This document shows, piece by piece, positions 1 to 12,116 of a stretch of 64,000 nucleotides of DNA. Source of the stretch: Montifringilla adamsi (Eukaryota > Chordata > Aves > Passeriformes > Passeridae); NCBI GenBank assembly GCA_017590115.1, contig JAGGNK010010226.1, forward strand, positions 3,755,732 to 3,819,731, given 5' to 3'. Both the position numbers and the translations under genes were made by a program. Numbering within the stretch: the first letter of the stretch is position 1; every line of letters begins with the position of its first letter. Below the pieces are notes generated by a model. It did no database searches. It was given only the letters and a program-made list of their open reading frames with translations, and was not told the origin of the DNA.

Positions 1-1458
1 TTTTTTCAGCTAATGACCACTAAAAAGAAAATATTATGCGTTCTTGAAGTTTATTTGTGGAATTCCTGTATATAATTCTCTGCTCAAGAAGAAGAAAAGC
101 AAAGTTTAGTATCTCTTATTATACGGTTATTTTTACTTAACTACAGCAAGACTAAATATTGGTAGGTAAGTGTGACATCAGAGTTAATGAGTCAATCAAA
201 TTTGCATGCAGAATTTCTGGTGATTTGTAATGTATCCAGAGTCTGAGGGAGACTGAGTAAAGACATTAGAAATGGGATATGGGGAGTACTCAGCTCCGTT
301 TTCATGGAATTTAAAAATCACTTGGCCACATACTACCTGTGCACAATTCCTAAAAAGCTCCCTTTCACACCATTCCCTCTGCTGGGGAAGCAGCGCCATA
401 AAGAAAAAAATTTAATAATGCACATCCAAAGAGCTTGTAGAAATTGTGACTTGCAGATTGAGCTCTCCCTTTTGCCCTCAACCAGCATGCTGATGTCAGA
501 AATATTTCAAAATTAGGGTCTTATGTATCATCAACGTGCTTTGACTATTTAGAGGCAAAACAGTCATAAAACCCAGCTCAGCTGGCTGGCATGCTCTACT
601 TCCTTTAGCCTGTTGGTGAATCTGTTCTTAAAGTGAAAATAAATTACGATTTAAGATACTAGGAAAAATCAGAACTCATACAGAAATATCTTATTTTTCC
701 CATGCATTTTTAGTGTTTAAGTTCTGAAATAAATTGAAAAGAGTGAAACTAATAGGTGAACATTCTCCTTATACTATTTAGGATAGGAAGGAGTCCTTTG
801 AGCACAAAAGCATCACAAGGATGTGATAATTCCCCCAGAATAATTGATATAAACTAAAAAAATATCTAAGCTTCACACAAAACAATGTTAGCCCTCATGT
901 GTACTCCTAGCATGAAAAAATATTTTGAGGAAATGTGAAGATGTCGACAAATAAAATTAATTGTAGAACATTTTAAAAAATTGGATAGCTGGGAGAGGCC
1001 AATTGTCTTGCATCATAACATATGTTAAACTTCAGGAATGCAAAACTATTTTTGCAAATATTTATGTGCATAGAACACAGACTTATAAATATTATTTCTG
1101 AGATATCTATGAATAAACATATTCTGGCATTTCCAATAAAGCCTTCAATATCCTTTCTTGTTTTATCTTAAGTCACCTTTATATTTTCTTATTCCATCAG
1201 TTTACTTAAAGTATTTGAATACACTGAAGGAAAAACTGTGATTTGATTTGCACTATAAGATGTGGAAATTTTAAGGTGGTTTTTTAGGTTTGCTTTTTTG
1301 GTCAGGTTTTGGTTTTAGTTTACAGGACAGGAATCTGCAGAGAAACTTGTCAGGAATATGTGCTTATTTTGTTTTATAATATGTGCTATTATATATTTAT
1401 TGTTTTCGCAGAGTAAACTATTTTTATTTGAAATATAGAAGACAAAATTTACTAATTT
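1..1458. other. Unique AT-rich non-coding sequence
   Basis: No repeat family, coding exon or RNA gene could be recognised. Open frames here are at most about 70 codons, overlap on both strands and have no codon character. The 5-bp sequence CAAAG that ends just before the solo LTR (1459-1463) is its target-site duplication. Confidence 0.6.
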
Positions 1459-1463
1459 CAAAG
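1459..1463. repeat. Target-site duplication, left copy (CAAAG)
   Basis: CAAAG sits immediately before the LTR's TG and recurs immediately after its terminal CA at 2550-2554. A perfect pair indicates a single insertion with no later rearrangement of the flanks. Confidence 0.88.
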
Positions 1464-2549
1464 TGTAGCAGGCTGACAATGACTGGATGCCAGGCACCCA
1501 CTAAAGCCTCTTCAACACTCCCCTCCACAGCTGGACAGAGGAGAGAAAATATAACAAAGGGTTGGTGAGTTGAGATAAGGACACAGAGAGAGAGCATTTA
1601 CCAAATACCATCATGAACAAAGCAGGCTCAACTCAGAGATAGTGACTGAATTCATTACTTAACAAAATCAGAGCAGGATAATGAGAAGTAAAGGAAGACC
1701 TTAAAAACACCTTCCTCCCACCCCTCCCTCCTTCCCAGCTCTACCTCCACCCCCAGTGGTGCAGGGAAAAGGGAATGGGGTTATGCTCAGGTCATCACCC
1801 ATGGTTTCTACCTCTGCTCAGTGATAGGACTTGGGCTCCTGATGCACCATGGGGTCCCTTCCATGGGGACACTTCTCCATGAACTTCTTCAGTGGGAGTC
1901 CATCCCACAGACAACATCCTCCCCAGCCTGCTGCAACTCTTCCAAAGGGTCAGTCCTTCAGGCACAGCCTGTTCCAGCCTGGGTTCCCTGCAGGGTCACA
2001 GGTTCTACCACCAAACCTGCTCCAGTGTAGGCTCCTCTCTCCTTGGGTCTGCAGGTCCCTGCCAGGACCCTGCTCCAGCACAGGACTCCCACAGGGTCAC
2101 AGCCTCATCTCAGACATCCCCCTGCTTCAGGATGGGCTCCTCCATGGGCTGTGGGTGGATCTCTGCATCCCTGTGCCCTCCCTGGGCTGCAGGGGCACAG
2201 CTGCCTCACCTTGGTCTCACCAGCGGCTGCAGGGGAAATCTCAATTCCCAATGGCTGGAGAACCTCCTGCCCCTCCTTCCACACTGACCTTGGTGTCTGC
2301 AGGGCTCTTCCTCCCACGTGTTTTCACCCTGCTCTTCTCTGGCCACAATTACCTCTGAACAATGCATTTTGTTTCCTGTTTAAATCTCTTATCACAGGGC
2401 CATTACTACCATTCCTGCTGGGCTCAGCCTTGGCTAGCTGCATGTCCATCCTGGCTTTGTTGGACATGGAAGAAGCTTCTGGCAGCTTCTTACAGCAGCC
2501 ACCCCTGTAGCCTCCTGACACCCACACCTGGCCAGGCAAACCCAGTACA
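1464..2549 (-). mobile_element. Solo LTR of an avian endogenous retrovirus (ERVL-like), complete with 5-bp TSD
   Basis: This 1,086-bp GC-rich block has exact LTR edges. The plus strand opens TGTAGCAGG and closes CCAGTACA, giving the TG...CA termini, and CAAAG lies directly on both sides (1459-1463 and 2550-2554). Read on the minus strand it starts TGTACTGGGTTTGCCTGGC and follows the avian ERV LTR I know from songbirds and other birds. It carries internal degenerate repeats built on GGGTCACAG and CCTGCTCCAG (about 1988-2106) and a degenerate TATA-like AGATTTAAAC near 2381-2390. No gag, pol or env sequence adjoins it, so it is a solo LTR left by recombination between the two ends of a provirus. 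The open frames of up to 169 codons inside it (1849-2358) are by-products of its GC-rich composition. ERVL is the likely class, since 5-bp duplications fit, but the family name is from memory. Confidence 0.9.
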
Positions 2550-2554
2550 CAAAG
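2550..2554. repeat. Target-site duplication, right copy (CAAAG)
   Basis: This matches the left copy at 1459-1463 exactly and abuts the terminal ACA of the solo LTR. Confidence 0.88.
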
Positions 2555-4029
2555 ATATTTATGTAACCTGGGGGGGGAAATGTGACACCCACCAAAATTT
2601 AGGCCTATCATTTTCTCAAGTACTTTCTAATGACTTCTAGTATTGTGCTGTGTTAGGTCTAGACATTAAAATGTTAAAATAATTTATAGTTTTTGCCATT
2701 AAAAAAAAGGAGTGATAATGAACTAAATTAATATAATTTCAAGTTATAACATAAAAACAATCCCAGATAATGATTATCCTTCATGAGAATGCAAAAAACA
2801 CCATGACATTTGAATTTTTTAGCTAAAATAATCTTTTTAAGAAATGGGTAGCCAATTAAGGTAATTTACTGCAGACAAACACAACAGAAATTGCTTAAAG
2901 TGTGCTTCTAGCTTCTCCAGTTCCTGGCCCTGGCATCCTGCAATCCTGCTACCTCCAGGACACCCTGCCTGCCTTGGTGAAGGGACCATGCTGTCCCAAC
3001 AATCCCAGAGCAACCCTTTTGAACTGGAGTTTAGGGGACTGAGTAGAAGTGTTAAATGTCCACTGTGATCTAATTTTAAAGAATTCTAAAGCAATGTAAT
3101 TTTTTTTTTTTAGGCAAAACATTAGACAGAAGCTAATTACTATTGTTGATAATGAACTCTTACTCACTTCAGCTGAGTGTTGGTAATCCAAACTGAATTC
3201 CAAGGCTGTAGGAGGAAACATAAACTAGTTAGGAAGGCTCAGGGTAAGCATCAGTTCAAGGTCTAAAGTGTTTACGACTTGAAACAAGCTTAGCTAATTG
3301 ATAATCAATGGGCTGCATTCTGAGAGACATGTTTTTAACCAGAGTATAGAGAATAGTAAACCTGAGGGTGAAAAAGAGAAGTTAAAATATATAGCCTAAA
3401 ATGATAAACCAGGTCTAAAACGCACAAGTATTTACAGAAAAAGATGTTTCTCTTCAACAGAGAGAAATATTTTCCTGAACACATCATCACAGAATGAATC
3501 GTTACTGTTCCCTGATAACAAAGCAGAAAAAGAAATTAAAAATTGTGATTCAAATTTGAGCTATGCAAACTCAATCTCTAAAAAAAATGAGTGATTTTCT
3601 GCTTGCTCTGTTTAGTAATATGATTGCAAATACACAACAATTACTTAATTACACTCAAGCTTCTTGAATGGGAGGTTTTGAAACAACTCACAAAATGCAT
3701 ATAAAGCTACAACAGTACAACTTATTATGGTTTATATAGCAAAATTTGGTCTTTTGATCTTTTGATGGATGAAGTAGATACAGCTAAAGCAAAGAATCAG
3801 AAGATAGGTATTTGAAATGAAACAGGCAAGGTGAATTTGCATATTAACTTGAGAATACAGATGGAAATGAAGGTGTATTTAATCAGACAGTTTATATTAA
3901 CATTATTGATTACCTAAAAGCTTCTGATTGTCACAGGAAATGTCAGATGCTCTAATTAGATTATGGTACAACTTGTATATGAACTAATTTCACAGGGGAC
4001 TGCATATAAAACAAATGCAGTCTTCGTTT

Positions 4030-4066
4030 TACACACTTTTTTTTCTCTTTTTTTCCCCCTCAACAG
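4030..4066 (+). promoter_or_regulatory. Strong splice-acceptor-like site (orphan)
   Basis: A run of about 30 pyrimidine-rich bases (T8CTCT8CCCCCT) leads into CAACAG, with AG at 4065-4066 and no AG in the tract. This is close to an ideal vertebrate 3' splice site. Downstream frames stop within about 10-15 codons, so if used it would define a non-coding or terminal exon. No matching gene was recognised and chance is possible in 64 kb. Confidence 0.3.
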
Positions 4067-7000
4067 ATCTTTTACATCTGCTGGACAATGAGAGCATGAA
4101 ATACAGTTTCTGAATGCAGATTTGTTTTGGGATGTCCAACAACTTTAAGTATGCAGACAGCGTGATTCTTATCCCTGGTTTACCAATGGGCCTATAAAGC
4201 CTTGCAGAAAGATTAATTGCAGCTCACATCAATTTTGGCCTCTAGATGTCATGTAAAGTACATAACACCAAAGAGGAAGCATAAGAATTTTGATTATGTC
4301 CATCAGAGAAAAAAGAATCACAAGAAGGTAAAGGAATTTTAAAAAGGGTTGGTTTACTGTTTGCATATTTTCAGATAACTAAAGTTCTTAAAATTAAGTG
4401 AGAAGTAGGAAGAAGGAAGAAATAAGAAAAAGATGTTACTGATTGAAGAACTATTTCTATAAATCAGAACTACTCCTATAATCTAAGATTTGAGAAAATA
4501 ATAAAGAACATTCAAGAACTCACAGATGCCATACCACGGTTATTCAAGGTTAAAACTGGTACAGAAAATAAAATATCTGTCAAAGATGAAATAGAAATAT
4601 AGTTATATAACTGACTTTTGCATGAAACTCTACCTGCAGTACCAAGCTTTTCTCAAAAAACTTCCAATAACTCTCATAAAACAATTCCCCAAATATTTTA
4701 GCTGCAGTTTTAAAATGCACAGTGCAAAGACCATAAAACCACTTTGCTCCATGACAGCGTTTATCCAAGGATCTTAAAACACATTAGTCATGCGAGTACC
4801 ATATAAAGTAAATAATTAGAGTTCTATTCATTTTTGCAGGTCAGCGAGCAGGAAAAAGCTACTGAAATGCAGGTCCAAACTCTAATTCCAAATTGATAGC
4901 AAGGCCAGGAAAGGAAACTCAAAATCTTTTTCCCACTGAATTAAACCTTCACTATCAAACATAAAATATGTGACAGGAAATCAATTTCGATTCTTTAAGG
5001 GATCCTGCATGTAGGGTTTCTGAGAGATGATGCTTTTCTATGTAATAACAGATTCTGGAGAGCTGCAGGTGCCTGCAGACCCAGTTGTCAACATCAGACA
5101 CCTTCTCATCTTTGTGGGCACTGTGCATCCCAGCAACACCAAACACCCACATTAACCTGAGGCCCAGACAAAGTGTGCTCATCCTAAAGGGTGAGTCCTG
5201 CACAGAACATGCAGCACAAGCCAGCAGGGGAAAGCTGACCTGACCTTATCCTCAAGGCCAAAATCCTGATTTTTGTAAGCTGTGCAAGGCTAGGGCTCTC
5301 CATTGCTTCTCCTCTCTTTGGCTTTATCAGCCCTTTATCTCCTAAATGTCCAGCAGCTAGTGCCTTTTCCTGTCTTACACACTTCTCCTAAGGTTATCAC
5401 CAGGACTATCAACCTGTCAACACCAAAATTTTATCTCCCAGCTTTGATTCCTAGTAATTGAAAATCACTTCCAAGCACAGAGTAGCTCAGGATTCAGCTC
5501 GTGCCGGTGGTTTGCCTCCTGGTAAAGTTTATTCCAAAATGATGCTGCAAGTTACTATGAAATGCTTCTTAGAGTATGATAGTTCTTTCATACTGATTTG
5601 TGTCCATTTCTCAGTTTTTCTCTCCTCCCAGTAAAACTTTTTTTTTTTTTCCTTTTGAGGGAATAAATGCATTAATCAAAACTAGCTGCAACAGACTGAC
5701 CATGCTAATCACACTTAATAGATCTAATCCTTTAAGTATGCCCTTTCCAAGAGTTGAGGAATAATGAGATTATACTCCACTTACAAACTAATACATTCTG
5801 CTTGAAATATCCGAGTGCCTCAAATACAGAAATACACTCAGCCTTGATACACAACATTGAGTATTTTTAATCAGTCTTAGGTATTTTTACAGACTCATAG
5901 CTTTTTTCACTTCTGTTAATGATAAAAAGTGGAAGAGAAGCATTTCAAGACAAGGCAGTGCTTGCCTAATGCTGCAATTCACAAAATTGGACCCTGATCG
6001 TCACCTTGCCTTTTGCCATGATATTTTCTGAGTCTGATGAATGTTAAATATTAAGTAAAAACCACCTTTAAGAAAATTACCTCCAGTCTCAGCTTCTTGC
6101 ACTTGCACCCCAACCAGGTCAACCATTTTCCATCACTTTGTGCAAACTCCCTGTAGGTGATGTGAGTCCAGCTCAAAGTTTTTCTTTTACCATGAAAAAA
6201 AAAAAAAAAGGGAATGATTTTGTTCTCATGCAGATGACTTCTACACCATAACAGAAATCTCATTTTTCAACTTATTTTCCTTTCAACACAACCAGGGTAC
6301 AGTAAATGGTTGCATCAGCCCATTAAACAAAGACATGAGCTAGATTCTAACAGAACGCAAAATGAAATTCGGTATGACAATATGGTAACAATTCTGCAAA
6401 AGTGTGGGCTAAATGTTAACAGACTGAGGTCTTTTGTGGTCAAAATAATCTTCTCAGGTTGGCAGGATCTATTCTGGGGAGTCCCAGATTTCTGCTAAAC
6501 CAGCCTTTGGTACATCAGGTCTTTGTAGGTTGAGTTTACAAGCTCCCCAATAACAATTTATGATAGCATCAGACTGTCTACAAACAGAAAAATTATGGGG
6601 AGAAAAATGGAAGGAATAAGAAGGAAATAATTTTTAAAGTGTGTTTTTTCTCCTGTAAAAGATTCTAAACTTAAAAAGGAAGTAGTTTCTAGGAAATTAA
6701 AGAGTAAAATACAAATGAATTTTTAAAGCACCAGTTAATATTTTGTGTCTAGAAATTAATTAAATTAAAATATATTTCAGGCATACAAAGTGCCTTTTAC
6801 TCAATTTAACCACTGGTTAATTTGATCCTTCATTTAATTTGATCAAAAACCCAGGAATCAAATCAGCTGTATTAAAAATAGCAAAACTTTCACTCCTTAT
6901 TTTGATTAATTTTGATAGCCTTAGGCAAGTAATATCGTATAATTCAATCATTGGTTATAGTACATTGCCATTTTAATTAATTATGAAAATGAAAAAAATT

Positions 7001-7842
7001 GAGTGCGAACAGAGATAAGAGCCCAAGGAAGAAAATGTATTTGTAACAAAAGGACAATTATAACTCAATGTTGTGTTATTAAGACATTGCTACTAAAATT
7101 CACCATTTGTCATGGCAGCCCTTTGCTTACTGCTCAAGCCCAATGCAGAACTTTACACAGGACTGTACTGTAAGCACCAGAAGATCAAAATTCAATAAAA
7201 AGAAGTGCCACCTCTTGAGATTTTCTTCCACGAGAAGAGAAGCCACTCGTACAATGATATGCAGCATTTTAGCCTTCTGGGGAATTTCAGTCCTGCCTTG
7301 AGGCAAATCTCCTCAGACAGGCTGTTGCTGCTGCTTTCCCACCTCTTCAGGGAAAATTTGCTACTAGAACTGGCTCAGGAATGAAATGAAATTATTTAAA
7401 CAAAGCTGAGAAGAGGAGGAAGTATCAAGCAGGTATTTTCTCAGTCCCCATCTCTCTTGCTCCATTCTCCTTTCATTTTCACTACCCCCAGTGTGTGGGT
7501 GGAGAAGAAAAAGAGGTCATGTTGGTGACTCAGGAGACAAAGGCAGAATCCCTGAAGATGTGCTGAGGCTGGGAGCACTCAGAATAATGCAAAAGGCTGG
7601 TGCCACAGTTAACTGCTGGTCAAGCAGACTAATATTATGTAGATAAGTGATTCTGTAACTCCTCTTCATAAAAATGGCAGGAATACCAAAATGAGTGATG
7701 CACATAAATAATTCCAGATCCAGGGAACCAAGAGAATAATAACAACCACTACCACCACCAGAATGTAGAATAAAACCAAAGCAACTATTAAAAAAAAAAG
7801 AAAAAGTGGGGTCTCCTCACCTTTTTGTTTCCATGTTTTCCC

Positions 7843-7873
7843 TTTTTTTGTTTTTGTTTTTTTTTTTTTCTAG
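7843..7873 (+). promoter_or_regulatory. Splice-acceptor-like polypyrimidine tract ending in CTAG
   Basis: A T-rich tract of about 28 bases, interrupted by single Gs, ends in CTAG with AG at 7872-7873. One downstream frame stays open for 21 codons (INNIDSSIHEHEPVCSQLMEI, then a stop). This may be only a T-rich simple repeat that happens to end in AG. Confidence 0.2.
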
Positions 7874-10861
7874 GATTAATAACATTGACTCATCAATCCA
7901 TGAACATGAACCCGTTTGCTCACAACTAATGGAAATCTGAGATAGGATTTATCACCTCCTTATTACGCACCAAGTAAAATTTTTAGAGTTCAACATTTTG
8001 CAAATTAAGATCTGTTGAGAGCTGGCCTTGAGAGAAAATATTCACAACATCCAACTGCTCCCAGATTTCCTTGATAGGTGTGGTACTAAGAAAAATGAAA
8101 ATGTACTGAGTGTATTAAGGCTCTGATCAGCACAAACACACAAAGCCTTTTGAAAAGACTCATCAAAACATTGAAACATATTTTCCTCCCATCATACACA
8201 ACTTTTTGACTCATAGCCCTATTTTCTTCAAAAAACTGTATTATAACTCTGTGATGCAAAACTGTAATGGTAGTCAAATTTTTTTAGGTATAACAAGACT
8301 CAGAGCAACAGTGAATAATGCAGTTCCTATTATTTGTCTTCCCCAAAAGAAGGAAATCTTTTGGAAGCATCTTTTCAGACTCAATAGATCAACCTAAACC
8401 TGTGACATTTCATAGCTATTTTTTCTTTATTTTTATTTAATTAAATTCAGAATTTTTATTCCACTGCTCAAATCACATTGAAATGTAACAAAATTCTGAA
8501 TTATTGGACTATCCCTTAGAATTCTGAACCATTTTAAACCCTGGCCTGGCAGCAGTATAGGTAGTCTGATACGAGATTCTGTGCTGCTATATCATGTTCA
8601 TTTTGAGAGCAACTGAAAAAACAAATAGTCACATTGAACACATCTATTTAACTTTTACTTAATTTCATTCTAGTTACAATAGTCATGACATGGAATCTTT
8701 TCTTGTTTATCTCCCCCAGATACTCTATGTCCATCCACAGAAAGCTGCTACTTGTTGAGATTTTTCTCTTCCCCACACACTCTTTAGGTTTAAGACCATT
8801 TTTTTCAGCACAAACAATATCCTGATGACTGACTGTGATGGGTTTTATGTTGTTGATATTTCTCATAACCTAAAGAGGTTGCAAATGTTACTCATTGCTG
8901 GAACGTTCCCACAAAGGAAACAATCACTCTCAGTGCCCTCACAAATTATTTCTGTGCATTCAGGCATTTTCAGGGAAAATCTTTGAAATTGAGGGGCAGA
9001 GGGAGAAATTCTCTTGAGAAGTCAAACATCCAATTGGATCCATTCCAAGTTGTCCAACTGTACCTGTATTTGTCCTGTACTTCCCTCAGGACCAGTACAA
9101 CATACACTAAGATTCATCTGGTAAAACTAGTAATTGTTCAGATAGGCAGAAGAATATTTTTACAGACAGTCTATATTAAAAGGCATTTTCTGATCCTAAA
9201 TTTCATTTTAAAACCAATAATTTATTTAGAATAATGCACAAAAGAATTTACCAAGCTTTTGCAATTGCCTCTTTTTGCATTTCTTGTTTGTTTTTTTGGT
9301 TTTTTTAATGTGACATCTGTAAAGACAATTAAGACAAGAGTGACTTAGTCATTTTTTTCATTAAATAACCTCTCAAAAGTAGGAGAACATAGACTGCATC
9401 TAAGAGCGAGTTTGTGACTCTAAAAGACCATCTAAGAAACAAAAACAACACTGGAACAAAACTTTGCAAGGCTTTGAAAAACAAAGGAAGGTAATGCATT
9501 TTTGCCAAAATTCTTTGCTCATTTCTGTATATTTTCTCCCATCATCAGATACTGTTCTAGAGAAAATGGAATAATCTTGTCACTTCTTGGAATGTGTCTT
9601 CCCTGTCTTAAGGATATGTGTTATTTTTAGTTTTCTATGTTTAAAACCAAACTGGTGAAAATGGTTATTTGGGGGAAACATAATTTTAAGTATTTTTAAA
9701 GGTATTAAAATGCAAAAAAACTATGGATTTAAATAATTTTCAAATATACTTTTATCACTTTTCAAATTTAATTACTATAAGAACAGTATCACTATATTAA
9801 AACCTAATTACCTTATACTCTTTCTGGCTTCATGACAATGCTCATAAAATGCTTAATATTCATGTAACATGCTACCTCACCCTGTAATATCACCATATTT
9901 ATGGAAAGAAATTGTAATCCTCTTTACTGGCTCAGGTTAATTCCAATAAAATATTAAATCCATTTTCTAATCTAAATGAGTTCATTAGGAGAGGCATGGC
10001 ACTGAGAATACCAAACTCTCTACAGAGTTCAGCTTCATTACATTTCAGTACTGTGCATTTCCAGAGCTGTTGTACTACATTTATGAGGATTTATCTGTAC
10101 TGTTCCAAAAACATTCATCCTAATTCTATTCCTTCTGTGCATGCTAATCATGAATATGTTAAGTGGAAATACTAAGCTAGCAGCCAATCTCATCCCCAGA
10201 TGGGTTCAAGTTATGATTACAGAAGCAAATTTGCCATAAGCACTCATAAAACTGTGCCAGAGAAGAGGAAATGAAGGTTTGGAGATTCTTTTTATTTTCC
10301 TTTTTTTCCTTTCACTCCCCATGCCACCTTTTTTTTTTTTTTCATTTTAGTATGGTGGGGGAAAAATTCTTTGCCAAGAAGAAATGCCATAGCACACTTA
10401 GAGGGTTATTTCCAGTCCGTGTAAACCATTTGCATAATGTTAGGCAGTGAAATGTAAAGCATAGAACAACTTTAAACAATACAAACCAAACTCCTTTGGA
10501 CTGACATCTGGTATCTCCTCAAGTTTAAGGGCACCTCTCCACAAAAATACCCCCACTGATCCCAAAGTGCAGCTATCTCAGACTTCAGAACATAAGTGAT
10601 ACAAATATCTTCATTAAAAGCAGTGGAAAATATTGTTTTTACCAGGTCTTCTACAGCATCACCACCAGGAGTAACTCTCCAAGATAAAATGTTTAGTTTT
10701 AAGGAAGAAGTCATAGTCATAACCTAAGATGCAGACAACACAAGTTATTCTCAAATTCTTTCTATTCAAGCACCATGTATTATGAGTATTAACTGCCAGT
10801 CTGTAGCAAAGGGTGACCTTAATCCTCAAACCTTCCCTTTCTCTTCAGGAGGGTCAAACCA

Positions 10862-11215
10862 CGATTTTCTTTGCACGGTTAATTTGATTTGATCTGTGTC
10901 ATACACCACCAGCAAGGCAAGGAAACCTTTAATGGCCGCATACGTGTAGATACACCGCTGAAATATGAACAACGTGGGTCAGCGGGGACGTTTTTGATGT
11001 GCACTTGGCAGCTCTGTACAGAATTGGGAGAACACGTCTACTCTCGAGGAGAGAAACACTGCTGTAAACCCATCCCCAGAGTTAGGAGAAGTAAAAGGAA
11101 ATAAATTAGCTCTGCCCTTTACTTTTGAATCATAAAATCATTAAGGAATGGGTGTGAGTGGCTGGTTATCTGCAGGGATATCTGCAGCCACAAGGAATAA
11201 CTCGGCCAACTTCAG
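10862..11215 (+). promoter_or_regulatory. CpG-enriched patch with consensus splice donor; possible exon or promoter-proximal element
   Basis: In a CpG-poor AT-rich setting, at least ten CpG dinucleotides fall between 10862 and 11050, within for example GGCCGC, TACGT, ACCGC, AGCGG, GACGT, CACGT and CTCGAG. Downstream, TTCAG|GTGAGT at 11211-11221 is a full consensus 5' splice site. A 71-codon open frame covers 10889-11104 but resembles no protein I know. The arrangement would suit a first exon of an unannotated transcript or a conserved element; it could also be coincidence. Confidence 0.25.
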
Positions 11216-12058
11216 GTGAGTGGCCGCTGGTTGTCACTGTTGCTCCACAAAATTGGAGCTGCAGAGGGGAACTTTCAAAAGTCGTTCTCGCAGCCAAAAG
11301 TTGAAGACTTGTTTGGTTGATCCCTTTGAGTGGCCTAAGGTAAAGGCATCCACTGAATTTTAACAGCTTTCAAAGCTGGATTGTTGTGCTAAAAAAAGAG
11401 AGCAGCTTGTCAAACAAAAAGTGATCAGACAATTGGTCTTTTTTTTTTTTTGTTATGAGAAAAAACACAGCAGACCTGAATATACACATAAGAAAATTGT
11501 GTGCTAAAAAAAACCAAAAAAATAAACAAATCCAAACACATTTTAATCACAACTTTTTAATTCCCTTCTAAAGTCCATATGCAATTCAAAGATGTTTTAC
11601 TACATCAATTTAAAGCTGAACCATGCAAATTGTTCTAAATGCAATGCTGCTTACCCCAAATCATTCTCACCTCATAGTAGCTGTTAGACTCTTCCCATAA
11701 TCCCTGCATATTATGGAGCTGAACTCCAACTATTAAAATCTCGGTGCTTGTCTGAGTAGTATCAGTGAGAACTTTGCTTAGAGTATTTACAATCTCCAGC
11801 TACTAACACAAACCACTCCGTGGTGCTGTTCTGAGTGGCAAGCACTGAGTCAATACAGTTTCCAAGGTCACCTCATTAGTTTGTAATCACCACAGAATCA
11901 GACAAAATTGGTTGTGAAAATGGTCTACCACTTAGTCCTTCTATTCTTCTGAGCAACTTCTCTGAAGATGAAGGGATGGCCAATTATTTCACTTAAATGG
12001 GAAATAACATCTTTTTAAATCAATGGGAGAAGCTTGCAGGGATTCTCCACAATTAAAG

Positions 12059-12116
12059 CTTGGACTCCGTGATCTTAAAGGCCTTTTCTGAACTAAAAAA
12101 TTCTGCGATTCTATTA
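12059..12116 (+). mobile_element. CR1 LINE, extreme 3' end fragment
   Basis: The segment reads CTTGGACTCCGTGATCTTAA, then a diverged purine/pyrimidine-rich stretch, then TTCTGCGATTCTATTA. This is the canonical 3' terminus of avian CR1 (TTGGACTNGATGATCTT...GATTCTATGA) with scattered substitutions. CR1 copies end in a short 8-bp-type repeat rather than poly(A), as here. Only about 58 bp are recognisable, a typical severe 5' truncation. Confidence 0.8.

Larger units (their letters stand above)
2555..12058. other. Long AT-rich intergenic or intronic stretch, no gene recognised
   Basis: About 9.5 kb with no recognisable exon or repeat family. Short homopolymers occur (T13 at 5638-5650, A15 at 6195-6209, T-rich at 7843-7870 and around 10329-10342). 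Two strong polypyrimidine-AG sites (AG at 4065-4066 and 7872-7873) and a mildly CpG-enriched patch at 10862-11215 stand out and are listed separately. Open frames are at most about 83 codons and look random. Confidence 0.55.

Noticed and set aside
1849..2510. Overlapping frames of 169, 155 and 131 codons
   Set aside because: They lie inside the solo LTR in all three plus frames, so they are not genes.
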